From Planctomycetota bacterium (GTDB lineage Bacteria > Planctomycetota > Phycisphaerae > UBA1845 > UTPLA1), in NCBI GenBank assembly GCA_016235815.1, contig JACRIM010000055.1:1-64000 (forward strand): a stretch of 64,000 nucleotides of DNA. Reading direction: 5' to 3'. Positions within the stretch are counted from its first letter, which is position 1; each line of letters starts with the position of its first letter. Below are positions 7,880-15,063 of the stretch, in pieces. A program made the position numbers and the translations under genes. The notes below the pieces were generated by a model. The model was given only the letters and a program-made list of their open reading frames with translations, searched no databases and was not told the DNA's origin.

Positions 7880-9076
7880 ATGAGGAGACTGGTCATGACG
7901 CGAGACATGCACAGTTTGGTGGGCCGGGCGAGTTTGGTGGTGGTTATGGTATTGGGGGGGATTGCAAACGGGACGATCATTTCGGCGTCGCGGCCGCCGG
8001 CGGTGTTGCCGGGGCCGGCGCAGGCTCCGATGGTACCGATTGGAGGACACGGGTATACGGCGGCGTGGCTCGGCGTGGGCATGGTGGGAGACAACGCGGC
8101 GGGTACGAATTTGGTTAATACCGATTTTAATGTACCCAATATGGACCGGTTTTATTGCTCCGGGACATTAATTGCGGAGGATTGGGTGCTGACGGCGGCG
8201 CACTGCGTGACCACAGGCATCGGCAATCCCAATGATCATGGCGGTGACGGCTACGATCCGTCGAATCCGAATGAATATCCGTCGCCGTATCCTCCGGGGG
8301 GTGGTCCGCCGAATCCGACTCCGGGTGGTTTGATTGTGATGCCAAACGACGCGGCGCGATTCAATGTTCAGGCGAGTAGCACCAACAATCGTACTTACAC
8401 GTCGCAACAGGTTATTCCGCATCCGAATTGGAATGGCGACCCTGGTCGCGGGTTCGACATCGCGCTGATTCAACTGTCCCAAACCGTTTGGAACGGCACG
8501 ATCTGGGACTTCAACGCGGGACAGATCATGAACGAGGCTGGCAATCAGGGCATGAAGGTCGGCTTTGGAGTGGGCGGAGATGCCGTAAATGGGGAGGACC
8601 GAGTCACGTTTCCATTTGGTTCGAAGCGTCAGGCTCGCAATTCGATTGACGCCTTGTCGCCCGCCAACGCCCCAAATCGTGGCGTGATCAATGGCAATGC
8701 AGGCGCGGGAATCGTCGTTCCGGGCGATACCCTGATCTATGACTTTGATGATCATCAACTCGCCCTCGCCGGAATGTCCGGGCCGTTTGGCGGTGTCGCC
8801 GTGGGCGACGATGAGGGTGTGGCGACGCGAGGGGATTCGGGCGGCCCGATGTTTCAGTGGGATCCGATCACGATGCAGTATTACGTCGTCGGCGTGACGT
8901 CTTATGGCGCTCGAGGGTTTCCGTTTTCGAAATTGGGTTCTGTGGAAGTGGATACGCTGGTTCGACCGTATGCGGCGTGGATTTCAGCGACGATGCCGGA
9001 ACCGGGGACACTGTTGTTGATTGTAGGAGGTCTCTGCCCGCTGCTGGGAAGGCGGTTGAAGCGGATCGCGATGTGA
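7880..9076 (+). CDS. Secreted trypsin-like serine protease with PEP-CTERM anchor
   Basis: The 398-residue protein has a signal peptide, a chymotrypsin-fold (S1) protease domain and a C-terminal sorting tail. The catalytic triad is visible: His in WVLTAAHC, Asp in GFDIALIQL and Ser in TRGDSGGPMF. The last 26 residues (PEPGTLLLIVGGLCPLLGRR) are a PEP-CTERM signal with membrane segment and arginine cluster, for sorting by an exosortase system encoded elsewhere. AAAAGGGG at 7867-7874 sits 5 bases before the ATG at 7880, so this start is preferred over the upstream ATG at 7850. A terminator hairpin follows. The substrate is unknown. Confidence 0.88.
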   Translation: MRRLVMTRDMHSLVGRASLVVVMVLGGIANGTIISASRPPAVLPGPAQAPMVPIGGHGYTAAWLGVGMVGDNAAGTNLVNTDFNVPNMDRFYCSGTLIAEDWVLTAAHCVTTGIGNPNDHGGDGYDPSNPNEYPSPYPPGGGPPNPTPGGLIVMPNDAARFNVQASSTNNRTYTSQQVIPHPNWNGDPGRGFDIALIQLSQTVWNGTIWDFNAGQIMNEAGNQGMKVGFGVGGDAVNGEDRVTFPFGSKRQARNSIDALSPANAPNRGVINGNAGAGIVVPGDTLIYDFDDHQLALAGMSGPFGGVAVGDDEGVATRGDSGGPMFQWDPITMQYYVVGVTSYGARGFPFSKLGSVEVDTLVRPYAAWISATMPEPGTLLLIVGGLCPLLGRRLKRIAM

Positions 9077-9100
9077 GGGAGTTGGATGCACTTCTCCGTT

Positions 9101-9133
9101 ACGCCCGTCGGCCCCTCGCAGGTCGACGGGCGT
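9101..9133 (+). terminator. Terminator after the protease gene
   Basis: ACGCCCGTCG (9101-9110) pairs perfectly with CGACGGGCGT (9124-9133) around a 13-base loop. A T-rich run (AATTTTTTTG) follows about 14 bases later, so it is a stable hairpin with a slightly distant U tract. Confidence 0.6.
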
Positions 9134-9289
9134 GTTCTAGACGGATAATTTTTTTGTATTGCGGTGCCATTTTTGATGGTTCACGCCGGTGTTTTTCGCT
9201 AAAGTGGATGGGGTAGCCAAACGGCGCCGGGCCACGGCCTATGCACTGCCACCGACTCTACAACTTCGTTTTGTGTGAGGAGAAGCATC

Positions 9290-11644
9290 ATGTATGGCAG
9301 CCTGAGAATGCACCTGAACGGACGATTACATCGATTGAAGACGAGTGGGCGAGCGATTCTCCGTCTCGCCGTGGCCTTGGAGCTTTGTGTTTTCGCTTTG
9401 GTCAGCGATGCTCAAGGCCAGACGATTCGATATGTGGACAAGCCGCGCGACGATGATTTTGTAATAGAGAAGCGCTTCACGGAGTCCGGGTATGTCGATC
9501 GCGTGGTGAATCAGAACGTGAGCAACCTAGCCGGCAATGAAGCCGAGATGGCGATCGCGATTAATCCGACGGATCCCCAGAACATCGTCATTGCTTGTCA
9601 CTCGCCGGCCTTTACGACCATGGACACTTACTACACCACGAATGGCGGTGGGACATGGTCGCGGGTGACGATCGGTCAGCCACAGGACGGTTTGGCCACG
9701 AACTTCCGATTTGACCCTTCGGTGCAGTTCGATCGAAGCGGGAATGTTTTCGTCGCTTATGGGGCGGGCGGCACCGGCGCGGGAATAACGCGGCGACTGA
9801 TGGTCTGCCGGAGTACGGACAAGGGGGCGACGTACGGCCAATTCACTTCCATCGTGACGCCTGACAATTCGCTCGACAAGTGGATCATCAATACCGGGCC
9901 GGACCCCACGACGACGAGCCGAGATAACATTTATGTCGCGTATCGTATTTCCGTCGGCGCGGATGTGCAGCTGCGCCTTGCTGCGTCATTGGACGGTGGG
10001 GCCACTTGGCCGACGAACACTACCGTGAACGATGATGCGACGAGCGGGTCGAGTTTCTCCACGTTTGGAATGCCGGCCGTCGGACCCAATGGCCGGCTCT
10101 ATGTCGTTTGGGATGATGAGTCGGCTCAGCCCGCGTCCAGCACAGTCAAGATCGATGTATCCACGGACGCGGGAGTGACTTTTGGAACGGATCAAACGGT
10201 CGGGACGACGACTGTCGCGCGCGGTAACGCCAATGGGTTCACGCCGTCGGGTTCCACCCGTTATCACATCAAGCCTCAGCCGGATCGCGGCATCCTCACC
10301 GTTCCGTCGATCGCCGTGGATCGAAGCGGGGGCATCTTCAACGGTCGGATTTACGTGACCTACACGATCCGCGGTGTCAACGGCGGGACCGACAATACCG
10401 ATGTCGTGTGCGCCTATTCGTCGAACATAAACGGCGCGACCAACAGTTGGAATCGTGTCACCATCAACAATGACGCCACAACCAGGAGTCAGTTCCTTCC
10501 GTGGGTGACCGTGGACCAGACCTCCGGAATTGTCTCCGCGGCATGGCTTGATGCGCGACAGGACGCGAACAACGAGAAGGTCGAGTGTTATGTAGGCGAC
10601 AGCCGCGATGGCGGAGTCACGTGGCGAAACATCAAGGCGGCGCGAGGTCAATCCAATCAATCGACGTCCAACCCCAGTCGGTCAACCAATAACTACCTGG
10701 AATACATGGGCGCTGCATCCATGTTGCAGGTTACGCGACCGGCCTGGCCGGACAGCAGTGTGGTGGCGGGTAATCTGGAGGTGTATTCAGACGGTGTGTC
10801 CAACGAGACAGTGGTTTTGCCCGGTCCCGTTCGCTATTTCGAGACGTACGCCGGAATGAATGACGCGCCGCTGGTGACATTTGATGTCGCGGACTTTGTG
10901 GATTGGGCTCATTACGGTAGGACGGACACCAACCGTTTCAATCATTACGGAATACTCCTCGACTTCATCTCCGATCGATCTCACATCGGCGGCGGATTTG
11001 AGCGTCAGAGCAATTCAGGACGGCATCTATTCTCCTGGACGAATGGCGCGCCGACGGTCAATGGTGTGAACGAGCGGGGCCATCTGTGGGTGCCGGGTAG
11101 CAACAATGAAGGGTATGAGTTCACAGCCGTCTCGGCTACCAGCCGGCGGGAGCTTCGAATCTGGGTCGGTGCCTTTGGGAGCGGAATGGATCTAAAGAAC
11201 CTGACCGCGCGACTGGAGGCGCAGCTGCAGCGAAACGTGAACAGTGTGTGGACGGATCTCTTTGCAACCTCGGTAAGCGAGGAGTTAAGCGTGTCCGCGA
11301 CCAATCAAAACCGTGGCGGCTACTACAGTGTTCGCATTGGTCCCACGGCAAACGATCAGCGCGTTCGCATACGAGTCATTGCCAAGTCCGAGGGCGCGCC
11401 GAATTCCAATTTGCGATTCGCCGCGGCGGGTCTCCTGGAGAATCCGGCCAATGCCACGGGTGACGCGAACTGCGATGGACTGGTGAACCTGCTTGATGTT
11501 GAGGCCTTCAACGTGGCCCTGCTGAACAGCACCTACTACGATGTCAACTACGGACCGTGCTCGATCTTCAATTGTGACATGAACGGAGACGGAAAAGTGG
11601 ACGGGCTTGACATTCGAATGTTTATCAAAAAGCTCGTTCCCTGA
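9290..11644 (+). CDS. Secreted BNR-repeat (sialidase-like) protein with dockerin
   Basis: A 784-residue exported protein. The signal peptide is long (residues 1 to about 40, hydrophobic core RLAVALELCVFALV). Residues about 60-470 form a six-bladed propeller of the sialidase/BNR type, with Asp-box-like turns such as TNGGGTWSRV, STDKGATYG, SLDGGATWP and SRDGGVTW. Residues about 480-720 are a beta-rich region. The C-terminus carries a dockerin-type pair of calcium loops (GDANCDGLVNLLDVEAF and CDMNGDGKVDGLDIRMF). Whether it is a glycosidase or only a binding propeller cannot be told: the catalytic Arg triad of sialidases is not clear. GAGGAG lies upstream of the ATG at 9290, which therefore wins over the GTG at 9275. 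Confidence 0.82.
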   Translation: MYGSLRMHLNGRLHRLKTSGRAILRLAVALELCVFALVSDAQGQTIRYVDKPRDDDFVIEKRFTESGYVDRVVNQNVSNLAGNEAEMAIAINPTDPQNIVIACHSPAFTTMDTYYTTNGGGTWSRVTIGQPQDGLATNFRFDPSVQFDRSGNVFVAYGAGGTGAGITRRLMVCRSTDKGATYGQFTSIVTPDNSLDKWIINTGPDPTTTSRDNIYVAYRISVGADVQLRLAASLDGGATWPTNTTVNDDATSGSSFSTFGMPAVGPNGRLYVVWDDESAQPASSTVKIDVSTDAGVTFGTDQTVGTTTVARGNANGFTPSGSTRYHIKPQPDRGILTVPSIAVDRSGGIFNGRIYVTYTIRGVNGGTDNTDVVCAYSSNINGATNSWNRVTINNDATTRSQFLPWVTVDQTSGIVSAAWLDARQDANNEKVECYVGDSRDGGVTWRNIKAARGQSNQSTSNPSRSTNNYLEYMGAASMLQVTRPAWPDSSVVAGNLEVYSDGVSNETVVLPGPVRYFETYAGMNDAPLVTFDVADFVDWAHYGRTDTNRFNHYGILLDFISDRSHIGGGFERQSNSGRHLFSWTNGAPTVNGVNERGHLWVPGSNNEGYEFTAVSATSRRELRIWVGAFGSGMDLKNLTARLEAQLQRNVNSVWTDLFATSVSEELSVSATNQNRGGYYSVRIGPTANDQRVRIRVIAKSEGAPNSNLRFAAAGLLENPANATGDANCDGLVNLLDVEAFNVALLNSTYYDVNYGPCSIFNCDMNGDGKVDGLDIRMFIKKLVP

Positions 11645-11720
11645 TGCTGCTTTTTTTCAATTTCCTCGCCACCTCGCGCCAATGGTCCGGGGGTGTGCGG
11701 TCGTCCTTAGGTGATTTCTG

Positions 11721-11755
11721 AACGCCCATCGGCTTCGTGTAGGCCGATGGGCGTT
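11721..11755. terminator. Terminator-like hairpin
   Basis: AACGCCCATCGGC (11721-11733) and GCCGATGGGCGTT (11743-11755) form a perfect 13 bp stem with a 9-base loop, between the dockerin gene and the glycosyltransferase gene. The A and T ends would let it serve both strands. The T run is short. Confidence 0.6.
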
Positions 11756-11814
11756 TGCACATTGGGCACAGCGGGACAGCAATGGCAGGCGGGGATGGAT
11801 AGAATGCGGCGCGA

Positions 11815-13023
11815 ATGAAGGTTGCACTGGTTCATCATTGGCTCACCGGGATGCGCGGCGGGGAGAAGGTGTTGGAGGCGTTGTGCGAACTCTTTCCGGC
11901 GGCGGACATCTTTACGCTGGTGTGTGATGAGGGGCGGATCAGCGAGAAGCTGCGGCGGCATCGGATTGTCACGTCATTTATTCAGCGGTTGCCATTTGGG
12001 CGGACGAAGTTCCGGGGGTATCTGCCGCTGTTTCCGATGGCGGCGGGGCAGTGGGATTTCTCGGGGTATGACCTTGTTCTGAGTTGTGATGCGAGTTTGG
12101 TGAAGGCGGTGCGCGTGCCGGACGGGACGCCGCATGTGTGTTACTGCCATTCGCCACCGCGATATCTGTGGGATTTGTACGAGCTGTATCGCAGCCGCGA
12201 GGCGAGCGCGGTGCAGCGTTTGCTGATGCCGGTGGTGGCGAAGTATTTGCGCGGCGTGGACTATCGGGCTGCGCAGCGGGTGACGCATTTCATTGGGAAT
12301 AGTCGGGCGGTGGCGGAACGGATTGCGCGGCATTATGGACGCGAGGCGACGGTGGTTTATCCGCCGGTGGAGACAAAGTTTTATGAGGAGAGTCACAGGT
12401 TGGAAACCTGTGTTACAAACCACCGGTTGGAAACCGGTGCCACAGAGAAAAGGGGCCAAGGGGCCGAGGGACCAAGGGTTTCCGCCACGGCGGATCGTCG
12501 ACAAGAGGAGGAAGGGTATTACCTTTTTGTGGGGCAGTTGGTGGCGTACAAGCGGGCGGACTTGGCGGTGGAGGCGATGGCGGAGTTGGGGCGGCGGTTG
12601 GTTGTGGTGGGAGATGGCCCACAGCGCGGGCGGTTGGAGCGGTTGGCGCGCGGCGGTGTGACATTTGCGGGGGCGGTGTCGGATGAACGGCTGCGCGAGT
12701 TGTATGCGGGGTGTCGGGCGCTGGTGTTTCCGAATGAGGAGGATTTTGGGATCGTGCCGGTGGAGGCGCAGGCGGCGGGTGCGCCGGTGATTGCGCTGGG
12801 GCGCGGCGGCGGGTTGGAGACGGTGGTAGATGGGGTGACGGGTGTGCATTTCGCGGATGAGAGCGTTGCCGGATTGGTGGAGGCGGTGCGGCGGTTCGAG
12901 GCGATGGAGGATGAGTTTACGGTGGAGGCGTGTCGGGCGAATGCGCGGCGCTTTGAGAAGGGCGTGTTCATGGAGGCGATGGGCGAGTATGTGGCGAAGG
13001 TGATGCGAGCGCGATATGAGTGA
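11815..13023 (+). CDS. GT4 family glycosyltransferase carrying an in-frame repeat insertion
   Basis: The 402-residue protein has the two Rossmann domains of GT-B enzymes. The N-domain starts MKVALVHHWLTGMRGGEKVL; the C-domain has FVGQLVAYKRADLAVEAM, VVGDGPQRGRLERLA and the nucleotide-sugar motif FPNEEDFGIVPVEAQAAGAP, where the first Glu pair is expected to contact the donor. It probably builds a surface or exopolysaccharide, adding a sugar such as mannose from a nucleotide donor. Between the domains, after VVYPPVETKFYEE, about 40 residues (HRLETCVTNHRLETGAT and on to RRQEEE) are encoded by a twin-hairpin repeat and a second GC-rich repeat. The frame stays open. Without this stretch the length matches the family. 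Confidence 0.88.
   Translation: MKVALVHHWLTGMRGGEKVLEALCELFPAADIFTLVCDEGRISEKLRRHRIVTSFIQRLPFGRTKFRGYLPLFPMAAGQWDFSGYDLVLSCDASLVKAVRVPDGTPHVCYCHSPPRYLWDLYELYRSREASAVQRLLMPVVAKYLRGVDYRAAQRVTHFIGNSRAVAERIARHYGREATVVYPPVETKFYEESHRLETCVTNHRLETGATEKRGQGAEGPRVSATADRRQEEEGYYLFVGQLVAYKRADLAVEAMAELGRRLVVVGDGPQRGRLERLARGGVTFAGAVSDERLRELYAGCRALVFPNEEDFGIVPVEAQAAGAPVIALGRGGGLETVVDGVTGVHFADESVAGLVEAVRRFEAMEDEFTVEACRANARRFEKGVFMEAMGEYVAKVMRARYE
12394..12514. repeat. Twin-hairpin repeat, copy 2, inside a glycosyltransferase gene
   Basis: Hairpin A is at 12394-12412 and hairpin B at 12421-12439, identical in sequence to copy 1, with linker TTACAAAC. They are followed by a GGCCAAGGGGCCGAGGGACC repeat to about 12475 and then CGCCACGGCGG. 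The insertion keeps the reading frame and lies in the linker between the two enzyme domains. Confidence 0.9.
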
Positions 13024-13040
13024 TCCGTTTTGTGACGGAC

Positions 13041-13134
13041 CACAGGTTGAAAACCTGTGGTACAGGACACCGGTTGAAAACCGGTGCCACAAGAATCGGG
13101 CGCGGCATGGCCACAAGAATCGGGCGCGGCATGG
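13041..13134. repeat. Twin-hairpin repeat, copy 3, with 24 bp tandem duplication
   Basis: Hairpin A (13041-13059) and hairpin B (13068-13086) have loop GAA instead of GGA with stems unchanged. Directly after, a 24 bp segment beginning CCACAAGAATCGGGCG is perfectly duplicated (13087-13110 and 13111-13134). The second copy contains the likely start codon of the following gene. Confidence 0.9.
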
Positions 13135-15023
13135 TTGAGCGCGAAACGACGAGTCGGTGGTGGTTGGTCGCGTGCGTGGCGGTCGGGGCGGCGGTGCGCG
13201 TGTATCTGGCGATGACGGCGACGCTGATTTCGCGCGATGCGGTGGTGTATGTGACGATGGCGCGGCGGATGGTGACGGACTGGCGGGCGGAGCTGGCGCA
13301 GGATTATCCGCTGGGGTTTCCGTTTTTGATTCGGTGCGTTCACGCGATTGTCGGGCCGATGTTGGGCGGTGATGTGGTGATGGGGTGGCAGCGGAGCGGG
13401 CAGATTGCGAGCCTGCTGTTTGGGGTGTTGTCGATTGTGTTGGTGTATTGGATTGCGCGGCGGGTGGTCGGCGAGCGGGCGGCGGTGTTTGCCGCGTGGA
13501 TTTGGGCTTTGCTTCCGCAGGCGGCAGCGCTGAGCGCGGATGCGTTGACGGATGTGCCGACGGTGACGCTGATGATCGCGGGGGTGTTGGCGGTGATGCG
13601 CGGGATGGACAGCGGGCGCGCGGGATGGTGGTTGTTTGCAGGACTCTTGAGTGGCGCGGCGTCAACGATGCGGCCGGAAGGGGCGGAGGTGGTGTTGGTG
13701 GGGCTTGCGGTGTTGATGTTCAAACGTCGAAACGTCGAAACGTCGAAAAGTCGAAATGACGCGAGGGAACAGGGAATAGGGAACAGGGAACCGGGGGAGA
13801 AAGGCACGGAGGCACTGAGGCAAAGCGGCACAAAGGGGGGAGAGACGCCGCATGGCGGTTGGCGAAGGACGTTTGGCGCTGCGGCGGCGTTGGTGGTGGG
13901 ATTTGGGGTTATTGGGGGGAGTTATATTCTGCTTGAGGGCGGGCGCGTTCTGCACAAACAGACGTGGATGGGGGAGGCGCGGGCGGGGAATGGTTCGTTG
14001 GTTGGTGGGCGCGATGCGATCGTGATGCGCGCGAATGATCATGGATCTGTCGCCCCTTCGGGGCTGGGGGTTTCCAACGTGAGCGACCACGGGGTCTCCC
14101 AGGCGACTCTTCGACTTGCGCCCTCGGCTATTGGCTGTCGCCCTTGCAGGGCTGAAGGCGCGGGTATCTATGCGGGCGCAGGGGTGTTTTCGGCGGTGGG
14201 GTTGGTGGTTGAGAAGACGTTTGGGTCGCTGAATGGAGTGTGGATGATTTGGGGGACGGCGTGGCTGGTGGTGAGATTGTGGGCGCGAGGACGGGGAAGG
14301 TACGAGAAGGGATTCTCGTACCCGCGAGGGAAGGGATTCTCGTACCAGCGTGGAAGGTACGAGAAGGGATTCTCGTACCAGCGGGCGCTTGCGGGAAGCA
14401 ATGGAGTTGTGGCGGGGATGTGGTGGAGTTTGCACGCGGCGGTGCTGGTGTGGTTCGCGATGCGCGCGGGGTATGTCTCGAGCCGGCATTGTCTCGTTCT
14501 GGATGTTTGCTTCGTGGTTTTATCGGCGGGGATGTTGGCGTGGATCGGTGCATCGGTGGGCACGGTGGCCCGCCCCACTGAGGCTGGGGAGATGCGTGGT
14601 CAAAGTCGTACGAGTTCGCCTGCTCGGTGGATTGGCGTTGCTGTGTTGGTGGTGAGTTGTGCGGGGCTTACGCCACGATTGTTGCGCGATATTCACGAAG
14701 GGCGCGGGTATGTGCGCGAGGCGGCGGCGTGGATCGCGAAGGAGAATGGCGGCGAGGTGAATCGCGGGATTGTCGCCGTAGATGGGTGGGTGCCGTTTTA
14801 CTCGGGGGCGATTCATTGGGCGGGGTGCGAAACGGCGGCGGGGCTTTCGGCGTGCGCGGAGTTGGGGGATTCGGCGTGGTTGGTTTTGCCGAGCAATGAA
14901 AAGGCTGCGGAGCGCGTGCGAATTGAGGCGACGGGGCGGACCGTGACGCTGAGCGAGGCGGCGCGATTTGGGGAGGCGAGTGGGCGACGGGGATTGGTGG
15001 TGTATCGCGTGGGGCGGGAATAA
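13131..15023 (+). CDS. Multi-pass membrane glycosyltransferase (GT-C, GT39/83-like) full of repeats
   Basis: About 630 residues with roughly ten membrane helices. The N-terminal part has the hallmark layout of lipid-linked sugar transferases: a first helix, then TLISRDAVVYVTMARRM with an acidic pair facing outside, and LSADALTDVPTVTLMIAG. It probably transfers a sugar from a polyprenyl-phosphate donor on the outer face of the membrane. Start at 13131 (MVERETTSRW); 13107 is an alternative ATG made by the 24 bp duplication. No clear Shine-Dalgarno is present because repeats replace the upstream sequence. At least four different repeat families are embedded in frame (13721-13836, 14040-14162, 14299-14383, about 14562-14585), adding low-complexity linkers between helices. 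It follows the GT4 gene on the same strand. Confidence 0.8.
   Translation: MVERETTSRWWLVACVAVGAAVRVYLAMTATLISRDAVVYVTMARRMVTDWRAELAQDYPLGFPFLIRCVHAIVGPMLGGDVVMGWQRSGQIASLLFGVLSIVLVYWIARRVVGERAAVFAAWIWALLPQAAALSADALTDVPTVTLMIAGVLAVMRGMDSGRAGWWLFAGLLSGAASTMRPEGAEVVLVGLAVLMFKRRNVETSKSRNDAREQGIGNREPGEKGTEALRQSGTKGGETPHGGWRRTFGAAAALVVGFGVIGGSYILLEGGRVLHKQTWMGEARAGNGSLVGGRDAIVMRANDHGSVAPSGLGVSNVSDHGVSQATLRLAPSAIGCRPCRAEGAGIYAGAGVFSAVGLVVEKTFGSLNGVWMIWGTAWLVVRLWARGRGRYEKGFSYPRGKGFSYQRGRYEKGFSYQRALAGSNGVVAGMWWSLHAAVLVWFAMRAGYVSSRHCLVLDVCFVVLSAGMLAWIGASVGTVARPTEAGEMRGQSRTSSPARWIGVAVLVVSCAGLTPRLLRDIHEGRGYVREAAAWIAKENGGEVNRGIVAVDGWVPFYSGAIHWAGCETAAGLSACAELGDSAWLVLPSNEKAAERVRIEATGRTVTLSEAARFGEASGRRGLVVYRVGRE
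13721..13836. repeat. Three short-repeat types in tandem inside a membrane protein gene
   Basis: 13721-13758 repeats CGAAACGTCGAAAAGTCG as at the left end of the window. 13765-13798 repeats the unit AGGGAACAGGGAA. 13800-13836 is GGCACGGAGGCACTGAGGCA with its continuation, again repetitive. All are read in frame as a charged, low-complexity linker. Confidence 0.8.
14040..14162. repeat. Hairpin-bearing repeat in a membrane protein gene
   Basis: The segment contains GCCCCTTCGGGGC (about 14053-14065) and GCCCTTGCAGGGC (about 14141-14153), two perfect short hairpins separated by about 75 bases. It is translated in frame as a Ser/Arg/Cys-rich loop that does not resemble the surrounding membrane protein. 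Confidence 0.7.
14299..14383. repeat. Array of GGTACGAGAA palindromes in a membrane protein gene
   Basis: A 24-base hairpin, GGTACGAGAA + GGGA + TTCTCGTACC, occurs at 14299-14322 and 14356-14379. A half copy (AAGGGATTCTCGTACC) lies between them at about 14331-14346. The array is read in frame, giving the repeated peptide RYEKGFSY. Confidence 0.9.
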
Positions 15024-15062
15024 TGACAAATGTCTAATTACGAATTGCAAAATGATCAATGC
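15024..15062. repeat. AT-rich TTAC/GAATT repeat, copy 1
   Basis: A short run with the words TGACAAATGTC, TAATTACGAATTGC and AAAATGATCAATG fills the space between two convergent genes. Related tracts lie at 20014-20050 and 25631-25680. Confidence 0.6.
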
Positions 15063-15063
15063 G

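Noticed and set aside
11974-13665. 563-codon reverse frame over the glycosyltransferases
   Set aside because: Shadow frame with Pro/Arg/His-rich composition; it also runs through several repeats.
12394-14585. Insertion sequences in the glycosyltransferase genes
   Set aside because: No transposase frame and no element-sized insertion; only short repeats are present.
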